A stretch of DNA of 64,000 nucleotides, from the NCBI GenBank assembly GCA_022821965.1, contig JAJECN010000002.1, positions 124,001 to 188,000 on the forward strand, in the 5' to 3' direction. The notes beneath the pieces were generated by a model, which saw only the letters and a program-made list of their open reading frames with translations, made no database searches and was not told the origin of the DNA. Origin of the DNA: Candidatus Poribacteria bacterium. GTDB lineage: Bacteria; Poribacteria; WGA-4E; WGA-3G. Below are positions 24,235 to 33,162 of the stretch, piece after piece; positions within the stretch are counted from its first letter, which is position 1, and every line of letters begins with the position of its first letter. The position numbers were made by a program, and so were the translations under genes.

Positions 24235-26106
24235 CTATAGGTAAGGGGTCATATCCCATAAATAAATGATGCCGTCAAATCCACCGCTCGCAAGCAGGCG
24301 ACTATCCGGTGAAAAGGCAAGAGATTCAACATCGCTTTTATGCCCTGATAACGCAACGATAAGCTCCCGAGTTTCTATATCCCAGATCTGAATTTTCTGC
24401 TCCGGCCACGTTCCGCCAATAACGAGTCGGCTGCTGTCGGGTGAAAACGTAAAGGATTCAAAGCTGACCGTATCAAGCGTAGCCATGGGTTGCCACGTCT
24501 TTGTACACCACAAGGTAACAGTTTTGTTGTTTGCACCTGTCGCGAGGCACTTTCCATCGGGCGGAAATGCGACCCCTCTGACCATCCCCGAAGTTTCAAG
24601 TGTAGCGATATTTTCCCCTGTAGCAGCTTCCCACACCTTAGCAGTTCTGTCAACAGGACTATCACCATCAGAAAAAAAGAAAGTTGTACCATCTGCATGT
24701 GTTTTCATTTCCCAGTTGTCCCCACCGCCACTGACCAAGAGGCTTCCATCAGGTGAGAACGCGAGGGATAGGATGCGCCCTATATGCCCCGATAGGGTTT
24801 GAAAGCATTGCTGTGTCTCTACATGCCAAAGTTTGACCCTTTTATTCCTGCCACCTGTCGCTAAAAACGTCCCATCTGGTGACATCGCGACGGTATCAAC
24901 ATGTCCGCTATGGGTGAAACTGGCGCGCTTTTCCTCATCCCACAATTCAATGGTATCATATTCTGGATAAGCCGGACAACTCAACCCCAAGCAATGCCCC
25001 TCTGGGGAAAATACAAAGGTCCGCGCAGCTCCCTTACCCCCGTCAATTTCCTTGATTTTTTCGCCTGTATTGACATCCCACAATATAAGCGAATTGCCCG
25101 CCATTTTAAGTTCTGCAAGGTGTTTTCCATCCGGTGAAAATCGAACCCTCCGACCCCAGCCATCCTCATCATGATCTATAGATAGGTTTGGTTTTATTTT
25201 ACACCACTTTTCCGCGTGAATAGCGCGCGGTATCAGGATGCCATCTGCAACACGCAATACGCTGACAGTGTCGTCCTCATAGTACGTTGCCATAGATGTA
25301 CCATCCGGAGAAAACGCAACAGCGTTAATCGGTTTTTCATGGGTAACACACCAAAGTTGTTCCCCAGTCTCAACGTCCCAGAGTATTGTAGAGCAATCCA
25401 TACGCTGACCGGCAGTTGCCAGATACCGTCCATCTGGAGAAAAAGCGATGTCCCCTATGCCCCCTCTGTTGAAAGTCTCAACATGACCTGAGTCGAATGT
25501 TACAGATTTCTCTTGTCTTTCGTGTGTAAAAGTCCAGCGGATTTCTTCTGTGTCGATATGCCAGAGTGTCGCAGTTGCGTCGCTGCTACTGGTTGCTAAA
25601 AGCGTACCATCCGGAGAGAAAGTTGTTGATGTCACTGAGCCTTGATGCGTAATGGTAAAACAGGCGGTTCCGGTTTCAACATCCCACAGCGTAGCAGTCG
25701 CGTCCCTACTGCTGATAGCAATAAATTTACCATTGGGTGAAAATATAATTGAATTGATATAATCTTTATGGATGTAGGTAGTAAGTGCTGTTTCAGTATT
25801 GATATCCCATAGTGTTGTTTTACCGTCCCAATCCCCGGTGGCGATTCGAGTGCCGTCAGGCGAAAAAACAACTTTTGAGAGGAGTCCGGTACCTTCAACC
25901 GCTATTAACGACATGAAGTCTTTGGTGTGGGCATCATAGAGCCATACACCAAGTCTGGATGCTATGGCAATCAGATTTTCGTCCGGTGATATAGTGAAAT
26001 CAGAGATACCACCTCTTTCAAATCGTGCAACTGCCCCGGGCGGTAAACAGACAGTATTCTCTCGCGGATAATTCGCTGCAAAGACTTCGGATAACTTATC
26101 GGACAT
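24235..26106 (-). CDS. WD40-repeat protein, about 13 repeats
   Basis: A cytoplasmic-looking protein of 623 residues made almost wholly of WD40 units. Thirteen F-S-P-[DN]-G-type blade starts can be counted (for example VVFSPDGTRIATG, LAFSPDGSLLVSG, LAFSPDSRLLASG), enough for two seven-blade propellers with one divergent blade. Such proteins are protein-binding scaffolds; no enzymatic domain is attached. An ATG at 26112 is closer to the SD (GGAGG) and is an alternative start. TATAAT at 26192-26187 (minus) may be its -10 box. It lies downstream of tRNA-fMet. Confidence 0.88.
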   Translation of the reverse strand: MSDKLSEVFAANYPRENTVCLPPGAVARFERGGISDFTISPDENLIAIASRLGVWLYDAHTKDFMSLIAVEGTGLLSKVVFSPDGTRIATGDWDGKTTLWDINTETALTTYIHKDYINSIIFSPNGKFIAISSRDATATLWDVETGTACFTITHQGSVTSTTFSPDGTLLATSSSDATATLWHIDTEEIRWTFTHERQEKSVTFDSGHVETFNRGGIGDIAFSPDGRYLATAGQRMDCSTILWDVETGEQLWCVTHEKPINAVAFSPDGTSMATYYEDDTVSVLRVADGILIPRAIHAEKWCKIKPNLSIDHDEDGWGRRVRFSPDGKHLAELKMAGNSLILWDVNTGEKIKEIDGGKGAARTFVFSPEGHCLGLSCPAYPEYDTIELWDEEKRASFTHSGHVDTVAMSPDGTFLATGGRNKRVKLWHVETQQCFQTLSGHIGRILSLAFSPDGSLLVSGGGDNWEMKTHADGTTFFFSDGDSPVDRTAKVWEAATGENIATLETSGMVRGVAFPPDGKCLATGANNKTVTLWCTKTWQPMATLDTVSFESFTFSPDSSRLVIGGTWPEQKIQIWDIETRELIVALSGHKSDVESLAFSPDSRLLASGGFDGIIYLWDMTPYL

Positions 26107-26347
26107 GACCATACAACCTCCGATTGAATAGTGGGATTTGATGAAGTCAGTTAACAAACAACAAGAAACAGGACTTTCTCCCACCAATTATACTGAAACT
26201 AATAGCTGCGCAACATACGCTTGGCACAATGCAGCAGCGCAGAAGAACAGGGTCGGGTATGGGATCTGCAAAGGGAAAAATGCCTCAGTTGTGGGGTTTC
26301 CTGAATCTAATCGTGTTTTTTGCGAAAAACAAAAAAGTTCAAGAAGA

Positions 26348-26421
26348 TTGCAGGGGGGGGATTTGAACCCCCGTCCTCCGGGTTATGAGCCCGACGAGCT
26401 ACCTGGCTGCTCTACCCTGCG
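26348..26421 (-). tRNA. Initiator tRNA-fMet (CAT)
   Basis: 74 nt. Initiator hallmarks: C1 opposite A72 (unpaired), and three G-C pairs in the anticodon stem (TCGGG-CTCATAA-CCCG). The T arm has GGGGG-TTCAAAT-CCCCC. No CCA encoded. Confidence 0.95.
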
Positions 26422-26495
26422 GCAAGTTTTTAACTGCGGACCTTCTGTTCGGTTTTGCCTATGTTAGGCTGCCTTTTGGATGAGGTCCTAAATCA

Positions 26496-26581
26496 TGGTC
26501 GAGGAGGGACTTGAACCCTCACACCTTTTTACAGGCGACGGATTTTAAGTCCGTTGTGTCTACCGATTCCACCACTCGACC
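26496..26581 (-). tRNA. tRNA-Leu (TAA)
   Basis: 86 nt with acceptor GGTCGAG/CTCGACC, anticodon arm ACGGA-CTTAAAA-TCCGT and a long variable arm (CGCCTGTAAAAAGGTG), typical of class II tRNA-Leu. It lies 74 nt upstream of tRNA-fMet in the same transcript. Confidence 0.95.
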
Positions 26582-26596
26582 GCGAGTGTTGTTAAT

Positions 26597-26625
26597 AGTA
26601 TACACCATCTCTATGTGTTTGTCAA
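26597..26625 (-). promoter_or_regulatory. Promoter of tRNA-Leu and tRNA-fMet
   Basis: On the minus strand: TTGACA (26625-26620), 17 bp, TATACT (26602-26597), 15 nt before the tRNA-Leu 5' end. Near-consensus, as expected for stable RNA genes. Confidence 0.75.
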
Positions 26626-26740
26626 CTTTTTTTGACTTTTTTGAGAAAACGCTGCTAACGCCGCTTTGCCTACATAAAATTGTCGAAGTCTCTTCTTGCT
26701 ACTTGACTTTTTTTTCAAAATCGTATATTATGAGGATATT

Positions 26741-27514
26741 ATGAAAAACATCAAACTTGCATCAGGACATGAAACGCCTATATTCGGTTTGGGAACTTGG
26801 CAGTTAAAAGGCAGACAGTGTGAACGCATCGTTAAAGAAGCCATCGCATTAGGCTATACGCATATTGACACGGCATGGATGTACCAAAACCAGCGCGAGA
26901 TCGGGAAAGCACTCCATGATATCGACATTGATCGTGAGGAAGTGTTCCTCACCACTAAAATCTGGCACACCCATCTCAAACATGCCGAGGTCCTTGCCCA
27001 ATTTGAAGAATGTCTGGGCGATTTGCAGATGGATTATGTGGACCTGTTGTTGATTCACCATCCGAGTGATTCCGTTCCATTTGTTGAAACCTTTGATGCC
27101 TTCCACAAACTCTATGAGGCGGGTAAAGTCAAAAGCATCGGTATTAGTAATTTTAGCATCGCTCAGGTCGAAGAAGCGTGTGAGGTCTCTGAACTCCCGA
27201 TTTGCACGAATCAGGTGGAGTACCATGTACGCAGAAACCGATCGGATTTGCGAGACTATTGCCACGCGCGTGATATAGTGATGACAGCGCACCGTCCTTT
27301 GGCTGTCGGAAATCTTGCCAATGACGCAGTTCTGCGCAGCATCGGAGAAGCGCACGAAAAGACTGCAGCACAAGTCGCATTACGGTGGTTAGTCCAGCAG
27401 AACATCATCACAATTCCCAAATCGGGTTCAGTGCCGCATTTACGCGAGAATTTAGATGTTTTCGAGTGGGAATTGACCGACGAAGAAATGCAAACACTTG
27501 ATACCGTAACGTAG
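26741..27514 (+). CDS. Aldo/keto reductase
   Basis: A 257-residue NADPH-dependent carbonyl reductase. The catalytic tetrad is visible: D43 and Y48 (HIDTAWMY), K73 (TKIWH), H106 (LIHHPSD). Cofactor segment IPKSGSVPHLREN near the C-terminus. The start MKNIKLASG with GAGGAT upstream is preferred; a longer frame from 26696 begins in promoter-like DNA (TTGACT 26703, TATTAT 26726, 17-bp spacer), whose start site would fall almost on the ATG. Physiological substrate unknown. Confidence 0.92.
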   Translation: MKNIKLASGHETPIFGLGTWQLKGRQCERIVKEAIALGYTHIDTAWMYQNQREIGKALHDIDIDREEVFLTTKIWHTHLKHAEVLAQFEECLGDLQMDYVDLLLIHHPSDSVPFVETFDAFHKLYEAGKVKSIGISNFSIAQVEEACEVSELPICTNQVEYHVRRNRSDLRDYCHARDIVMTAHRPLAVGNLANDAVLRSIGEAHEKTAAQVALRWLVQQNIITIPKSGSVPHLRENLDVFEWELTDEEMQTLDTVT

Positions 27515-27616
27515 GGGCAGATAGAGTGATTTCAGGCACTTGTAGCATAGTCTGTTCGGTTATGCGTTTTTATGGATTTTCTTAAGGATCGTAGCTTGTA
27601 AAGGTATAATTAAAAA

Positions 27617-28903
27617 ATGAAGTTTGGGCTGTTTTATGAACATCAGATTCCACGCCCATGGCACGATGGCGCAGAACATAAACTCTTTCAAGATGCGTTA
27701 GCGCAGGTAGAACTCGCTGACACACTCGGATTTGACTATATCTGGGAAGTTGAACACCATTTCCTTGAGGAGTATTCACACTCATCGGCACCGGAGGTAT
27801 TTCTCGCAGCGTGTAGCCAGCGGACAACACAGATCCGTTTAGGACACGGGATCGTGCTGATGCCTCCAGCATACAATCATCCGGCGCGCGTCGCTGAACG
27901 CATCGCCACACTCGATTTGGTCTCAAATGGACGTGTGGAGTGGGGAACCGGAGAATCCGCCTCACATATAGAACTCGGCGGGTTCAATGTTGACCCGAAA
28001 TGCAAACGCGAGATGTGGGCGGAATGCACACGTGAAACGGCGAAAATGATGACGCAATCGCCTTATTCAGGCTATGATGGACAGTACTTTTCGATGCCAC
28101 CGCGCAATGTCGTGCCAAAACCGCTGCAGACACCACATCCACCACCGTGGGTGGCGTGTTCCAGCCGCGACAGTCTTCGATATGCTGCCAAATATGGACT
28201 CGGTGCATTAACCTTCGCATTCGTCGATGCAGACGAAGCAAAATTCTGGGTAGAAGAGTATTATGAAATTTTTGAGAGGGAGTGTGAACCCTTGACACAG
28301 CAGGTGAATCCGAACATCGCCATGGTGTCAGGTTTTTCGTGTCATGACAACGAAGAAACTGCCGTTGCCCGTGGGTTAGACGGCTTGCGCTTCTTCCGAT
28401 TCGCACTCGCACATTACTATCACAACGGTTCGCAAATACCAGGGGAAACGGATATTTGGCAACTCTATAAACAAACAACACAGGATCCAGCTGAAGGTAG
28501 AGCAGGCATTGGCACGCCAGACCAGATCCGTGAACACTTGGAAATAATGGAAGATGCCGGAGTGGACCAAGTCGTCTTCATTCAGCAGGCTGGTGCGAAT
28601 CGCCATGAGGATATCTGTGAATCGTTGGAACTGTTCGCTGAACGAGTTCTCCCAGATTTCAAAGCGCGAGACGCAGCACACGTTGCTAAAAAAAATGAGC
28701 GACTCGCTGAAGCAACTCAACAAGCGGAAGGGCGAAAACCTGCTTTGACATCCCTCAGTGAAGTCCCAATCGTGGATTCTTATCCAGTGCTCAAGCAGAA
28801 ATTAGAGGAGAAAGCGGAAGAAACCAACAATGAAATGAGCGATGACGGTAAAAATTTTCTGTTATCAATAGAGGGTGGAAAGCGAACTTTTAGTAAAGGT
28901 TAG
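27617..28903 (+). CDS. LLM-class flavin-dependent oxidoreductase (luciferase-like)
   Basis: A 428-residue luciferase-like monooxygenase (FMN or F420 dependent). Family segments: MKFGLFYEHQIPRPW, FDYIWEVEHHFLEEYSHS, RLGHGIVLMPPAYNHPARVAERIATLD, and GRVEWGTGES. Longer than the usual ~350 residues, with a charged C-terminal tail (residues ~345-428). Acts on small organic substrates with O2 in the cytoplasm; the exact one is unknown. AAAGG lies 13 nt before the ATG. Confidence 0.9.
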   Translation: MKFGLFYEHQIPRPWHDGAEHKLFQDALAQVELADTLGFDYIWEVEHHFLEEYSHSSAPEVFLAACSQRTTQIRLGHGIVLMPPAYNHPARVAERIATLDLVSNGRVEWGTGESASHIELGGFNVDPKCKREMWAECTRETAKMMTQSPYSGYDGQYFSMPPRNVVPKPLQTPHPPPWVACSSRDSLRYAAKYGLGALTFAFVDADEAKFWVEEYYEIFERECEPLTQQVNPNIAMVSGFSCHDNEETAVARGLDGLRFFRFALAHYYHNGSQIPGETDIWQLYKQTTQDPAEGRAGIGTPDQIREHLEIMEDAGVDQVVFIQQAGANRHEDICESLELFAERVLPDFKARDAAHVAKKNERLAEATQQAEGRKPALTSLSEVPIVDSYPVLKQKLEEKAEETNNEMSDDGKNFLLSIEGGKRTFSKG

Positions 28904-28984
28904 ACTTAACAAAGGACCATCGCGAAGCAGTTCGCTTATGGGCGAGTACGCCGCAAAACGTAGTGGAGCGAAGATAATAAAAAA

Positions 28985-30418
28985 ATGAAGCATGTATTGG
29001 TAATTGACGACGACGAAAAAATCTGTTGGGCATTCGAGCAATTCCTGGAGAGCGAAGGCTATCGTCCCAGCATTGCGAATAATGCTGAAGAAGGCTTGCG
29101 TCGCATTGCAGCTGATAAGCCGGATGTTGTCTTGCTTGATGTGAAATTACCGGGGATGAGTGGTCTCGAAGCATTAGCCGAAATTAAAGCCAATCATCCG
29201 TGGGTAATTGTGGTTATCATCACAGCTTACGACGACGTAGAAACGACAATAGAGGCAATGCGCCTACAAGCGTTTGATTTCGTCCCGAAACCGATTGACC
29301 TGGATATTGTCAAGAGCGTATTAGAGCGTGCCTTTCGTACACAATCCGTCCGTAGCACTTTGCCCGTGGAAGCAGCAGATGAATCGCCAACAGAGCAGAG
29401 CGGGCACCGACTGGTTGGAAAGAGCAGCCAGATGCGCGAAATCTACAAACTCATCGGTATCATGGCAAGCAACACGATGACTGTCCTGATTGAAGGCGAA
29501 ACAGGGACAGGCAAAGATCTGGTTGCACGCGCAATTCACACGGGCAGTACCCGGAAGGAAGCACCATTCGTTCCAGTTGATTGCGGTGCTCTGCCGGACG
29601 AACTCTTGGAGAGTGAGTTATTTGGCTACGAAGCCGGAGCGTTCACAGATGCAAAAAAGGAAGGGAAACCCGGACGATTTGAGTTGGCTAACGGGGGTAC
29701 ACTTTTCCTTGATGAAGTCGGTAATATGACACCAACATCACAGATGAAATTGCTCCGCGCTTTACAGACACAAGAGATTGAGCGATTGGGCGGAACTCGG
29801 CGGCTCACAGTGGATGTTCGGGTCATCGCCGCCACGAATCAAGAACTTGGCGAAATGGTGAAGCGCGGACAGTTCCGTGAGGATCTCTACTATCGTTTCA
29901 AACGTATCGCACTTCATCTTCCGCCGTTACGAGAACGTCAAGAGGATATTCCGCTCCTCGTCACACATTTCTTGCAACTCATACAGGAAGAACTCGGTAA
30001 GCCGATTCGCGGTATCTCTGAAGAAGGGATGAAATTGCTGCAAGACTACTCGTGGCCCGGCAACGTCCGGGAGTTGGAGAACTGCATCCGAAGCGCAGCA
30101 ACGCTCTGCCGCGCAGACGTGGTTCTTCCTGACGACCTACCGCCAGAGATCCGAACAGGTCAGCAGACCGATCCTACTGGTGCCTCACACTTGGAAACCT
30201 CTCTCAAATCTGTTTTACAGGACATTACAAAAGAAGCCATCACACAAGAAAAACGGGGGCTTTACGAGGAGGTTGTCGCGCTGTTGGATAAGGCACTCAT
30301 TGAACTGGTGTTAGATGAATTTTCGGGCAATCACAGCAAGACGGCAGAACTGCTTGGGATGAGTCGGACCACACTCATAAAGAAGATTAAACAGAGTAGT
30401 GGTGCTAATACTGAATAA
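28985..30418 (+). CDS. Sigma-54-dependent response regulator (NtrC family)
   Basis: A 477-residue, three-domain activator: receiver (D52 phospho-acceptor in LLDVKLPG, K102 in VPKPID), AAA+ ATPase (Walker A GETGTGKD at 171-178; Walker B TLFLDEVG; arginine finger region FREDLYYRF) and a Fis-type helix-turn-helix at the C-terminus (NHSKTAELLGMSRTTLIKKI). The sigma-54 contact loop reads GAFTDA (218-223), not GAFTGA. It activates RNA polymerase with sigma-54 when phosphorylated. No histidine kinase is adjacent, so the partner is elsewhere. Confidence 0.93.
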   Translation: MKHVLVIDDDEKICWAFEQFLESEGYRPSIANNAEEGLRRIAADKPDVVLLDVKLPGMSGLEALAEIKANHPWVIVVIITAYDDVETTIEAMRLQAFDFVPKPIDLDIVKSVLERAFRTQSVRSTLPVEAADESPTEQSGHRLVGKSSQMREIYKLIGIMASNTMTVLIEGETGTGKDLVARAIHTGSTRKEAPFVPVDCGALPDELLESELFGYEAGAFTDAKKEGKPGRFELANGGTLFLDEVGNMTPTSQMKLLRALQTQEIERLGGTRRLTVDVRVIAATNQELGEMVKRGQFREDLYYRFKRIALHLPPLRERQEDIPLLVTHFLQLIQEELGKPIRGISEEGMKLLQDYSWPGNVRELENCIRSAATLCRADVVLPDDLPPEIRTGQQTDPTGASHLETSLKSVLQDITKEAITQEKRGLYEEVVALLDKALIELVLDEFSGNHSKTAELLGMSRTTLIKKIKQSSGANTE

Positions 30419-30440
30419 GCCCCGTAGGAGATAAGACATT

Positions 30441-31157
30441 ATGGGTTCGTGGATTCGGATTGCGCACCGTGGTGCATCAGGAAGCGCACCGGAAAATACG
30501 CTCGTAGCATTCAAGAAGGCAATCAAAATTGGTGTGGATGCGGTTGAACTTGACCTGCACGGCACCGCTGATGGTGAAATCGTGATAATGCACGACTCCA
30601 CCTTGGATCGCACAACGAACTTCCGCGGGGCTATCAACAATACCACTTTAGAGACGATTCGAGGTGCGGATGCTGGAGAGTGGTTTGATGCTGAATTTAC
30701 AGGTGAACCGGTACCGACGCTTGAAGAGGCATTGGAATGCATCGCAACGGAGACAATTGCTGTCTTGGAAATCAAAGATTCGCTGATAGCCGAAGCGGTT
30801 GTCGCAAAAATTCATGAGACAGATACGTTAGATCTCACCGTTGTTATTTCCTTTCACACCACGGTCTTACAAACTATCCGTGCATTAGAACCCCGTATCC
30901 CAACAGGATGGCTCATTGGGAATCACAATAAACATGTATCTCCTATTCATCTGTGCCAACAATTAGGGGAGCTCGGTAGCAGTCTGCTGAATGTCAATCA
31001 TCAACTGATTACAGCGGAATTCGCTTATGAAGTTCAACGCCGTGGGATTGCACTGTGGTGTTGGACTGTAGATGACATCACTCGCATGCGAGAAATGAAG
31101 ACACTCGGCGTGCAAGGTATTACCTCAAATTATCCTGAACGTTTCGCTGAAATTTAG
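30441..31157 (+). CDS. Glycerophosphodiester phosphodiesterase
   Basis: A 238-residue GDPD-family enzyme hydrolysing glycerophosphodiesters to glycerol-3-phosphate and an alcohol. Catalytic His and metal ligands sit in AHRGASGSAPENT (H9, R10) and VELDLHGTADGEIVIMHDS (E36, D38, H51). TIM-barrel C-terminus with LWCWTVDD. No signal peptide, so cytoplasmic. SD GTAGGAG. 22 nt after the response regulator, possibly co-transcribed. A decayed copy of its 3' end lies at 31586-31715. Confidence 0.93.
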   Translation: MGSWIRIAHRGASGSAPENTLVAFKKAIKIGVDAVELDLHGTADGEIVIMHDSTLDRTTNFRGAINNTTLETIRGADAGEWFDAEFTGEPVPTLEEALECIATETIAVLEIKDSLIAEAVVAKIHETDTLDLTVVISFHTTVLQTIRALEPRIPTGWLIGNHNKHVSPIHLCQQLGELGSSLLNVNHQLITAEFAYEVQRRGIALWCWTVDDITRMREMKTLGVQGITSNYPERFAEI

Positions 31158-31204
31158 CACCCATTGGGCAAGTCCCGCGCCTTTGATTTTTCTATATGAC
31201 CCGT

Positions 31205-31444
31205 TCATTTTAATCCTAACGATAAAGATCCGGTTTTCCCCACTGCTTCAAAACCTACTTTCGATACGACCTTCATGACGTTGGCAGTAGTGATGCGTAA
31301 GGGATCAAAATGCACAACTGCCTCACCTTTGTGCAGATCCATCTCTGCACGCTGAATACCTTCAAGTTCTGTCAATGCATCTATCCCTGTTTTGACGCAA
31401 TGTTGACAAGACCTATCACTAATTTTTAATTTTATTTTTTCCAT
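31205..31444 (-). CDS. Heavy-metal-associated (HMA) domain protein
   Basis: A 79-residue ferredoxin-like metal-binding domain with the C-x-x-C motif (SCQHC, residues 13-17) and the usual beta-alpha-beta pattern. Such single-domain proteins carry Cu+ or similar ions to transport ATPases. Compared with the paralogue at 41303-41509 (GGMSCQHC), the glycine pair before the motif is lost (SDRSCQHC) and the C-terminus is longer. AAAGGA before the ATG. No metal ATPase is adjacent. Convergent with GDPD. Confidence 0.85.
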   Translation of the reverse strand: MEKIKLKISDRSCQHCVKTGIDALTELEGIQRAEMDLHKGEAVVHFDPLRITTANVMKVVSKVGFEAVGKTGSLSLGLK

Positions 31445-31585
31445 AATAGTATTCCTTTACTGCAAAGTCATGCTTGCCCAAACGGCACGTGGAGATTGCC
31501 TCGTGAATCAGTAGATTCGCAATCAAGATAAACGTATTGCGCTTGAAAGAGCCGCTTGCAACACACCTGCATACTAAACGATTCG

Positions 31586-31715
31586 TACGGATGTTGGGTT
31601 TCATTTTGTGGCGTTGAAATGTAGATGTGGGATTACTCGTATGCGCTGAGTGAGGGTGCTTGGTGTGAGAGGTCTTACGTCAAATTATCGGGAAGATTTC
31701 GCCGAAGTTCAGTCC
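31586..31715 (+). pseudogene. Decayed 3' fragment of a second GDPD gene
   Basis: The stretch reads, with stops and frameshifts, V-R-M-L-G-F-I-L-W-R-stop-N-V-D, then ITRMR and LGVRGLTSNYREDFAEV, matching the C-terminus of the intact GDPD (VQRRGIALWCWTVD, ITRMR, LGVQGITSNYPERFAEI). At DNA level TCAAATTATC and the flanking codons are conserved. It has internal stops, no start and no upstream body, so it is a remnant of a duplication. Confidence 0.72.
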
Positions 31716-31717
31716 AT

Positions 31718-33061
31718 TCATCTCCGCTGCCAAAACGCAACTGCGATGTATGCAAGAATCGGATAAGACAACAACGCTGTTGACCACGCGATGCCCTCTA
31801 ACCCCCAATACTGCATGAAGATCCAATTGAGGAAGGGATTTAGAATGAGTCTAATAAGGGTTGCTGTGACAACGGTTCGGTGCGCTTGACGCGCGAGGTG
31901 TGCACGAATTAGCAGCCTGCTGATTAAACGTGGGAGCATCCCTAATAGATAGATGCCGAGTAGTGAGGCAATATGGAACTGCCCCGACTCAGACAATTCA
32001 CCGTGTCCATACAACAGGGCAACGATGTCCGTGCGGAGGAGGTAGAAACCTATCAGGAACGGGACCATTAGGATCAGTAGTACAATAACGCTTTGCCAGA
32101 CGCTTTGTTGTAGTTGTGCTCCATTGGCGGCTGAATCATTTTCCGATTGTGAATTGGTGGAAGACATCTTTGCCCAGTGTGAAAGCAGGACGGGGAGTGT
32201 TACGCCCGTGAGCGTTTCAGGAATTGCACAGAGACGAAGCGCGTAATCGAGTTTCGAGATGGAACTTGCCCCTAACGTGCTCGCCATGCCTCTGTCAACA
32301 ACAGGGTTGAGCCCGTCCGAAATCGCCGCGCCCATCATCAGTAGGCATTGCCGTAGGAATTGAGTCGTGTATGCGGTTGATCGCCAATTAAGTTTTAGAT
32401 GCCGCGTGCGGAGGTTTAGAACAGCACAACATCGTTGGAATAAGACAACCACTTGGAAGAGTTCACCGATGATTAGAGCAAGCGGAATGCTAAACCAAAT
32501 TAGATATGGCTTACAGAAGTATATGATGCCGATGACAAGGATGGCACGGAGTCCCTGCAGAATAACCGGTAGATGAAACGCTTGATAGGTATCTAAGATT
32601 GCCTTGAGCATCCAGCGGACTGCAGCAATAATCGAGAAACAGAGAAATCCACACACAATACTGATTACGGTAGTAGGCGCGAGTCCAGCATTCGGGAAAA
32701 ACAGTTGAGAGATTGCCCATGAAATGGCGACGAGGATGCAGCAGAGTCCCGGCATGAGTATGATATAGCGAGAGAAGATTGATTGGACGCAGCGTTGTGC
32801 TTCGGTTTCGCCTTTCGCGCTGGCTTCGGCTAACATGGGAACAAGCACAGAGTAGGCGGAAGCGGCACTCAGCAACTCAATCAAGAATATGGAGATGCCC
32901 CAGTAATAATAGATAAAATCCATTTCCGCGGGGTCGCCGAACCAATTGGCGAGGACAACGTAGATAAGAAGCGTCCCCGCCCGCCCAATCAGGCTAAGGG
33001 GTATAATAATAAGTACGTTTTTAAGGAGGGAAACTTGGGACTGGGGGACATGAGTTGGCAT
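31718..33061 (-). CDS. MurJ/MviN-like lipid flippase
   Basis: A 447-residue integral membrane protein with about 12 hydrophobic segments. The N-terminal part (SLIGRAGTLLIYVVLANWFG) and the middle segment GAAISDGLNPVVDRGMASTLGASSISKLDYALRL follow the MviN/MurJ pattern (MOP superfamily). MurJ flips lipid II; relatives flip other polyprenyl-linked sugars. Shorter than E. coli MurJ (~510), so an O-unit or exopolysaccharide flippase role is also possible. The stop abuts the GDPD remnant. Confidence 0.82.
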   Translation of the reverse strand: MPTHVPQSQVSLLKNVLIIIPLSLIGRAGTLLIYVVLANWFGDPAEMDFIYYYWGISIFLIELLSAASAYSVLVPMLAEASAKGETEAQRCVQSIFSRYIILMPGLCCILVAISWAISQLFFPNAGLAPTTVISIVCGFLCFSIIAAVRWMLKAILDTYQAFHLPVILQGLRAILVIGIIYFCKPYLIWFSIPLALIIGELFQVVVLFQRCCAVLNLRTRHLKLNWRSTAYTTQFLRQCLLMMGAAISDGLNPVVDRGMASTLGASSISKLDYALRLCAIPETLTGVTLPVLLSHWAKMSSTNSQSENDSAANGAQLQQSVWQSVIVLLILMVPFLIGFYLLRTDIVALLYGHGELSESGQFHIASLLGIYLLGMLPRLISRLLIRAHLARQAHRTVVTATLIRLILNPFLNWIFMQYWGLEGIAWSTALLSYPILAYIAVAFWQRR

Positions 33062-33162
33062 GGAGTGGCTAATGAGAGGCGTGTTTGAAGGATACAGAGT
33101 TGTATATACCTAAAGTCTGTAGCAACTTTGAATATACACAACTCTGTCGGTTCGATAATTCT

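Noticed and set aside
26703-26731. Promoter giving a leaderless aldo/keto reductase mRNA
   Set aside because: TTGACT-17-TATTAT is present, but GAGGAT lies before the ATG, implying a leadered mRNA; the case for leaderless use is too weak to list.
31419-31604. 61-codon ORF upstream of the HMA gene as an intact gene
   Set aside because: It overlaps the HMA start and the GDPD remnant, and resembles at best a decayed zinc-ribbon protein without its cysteines.
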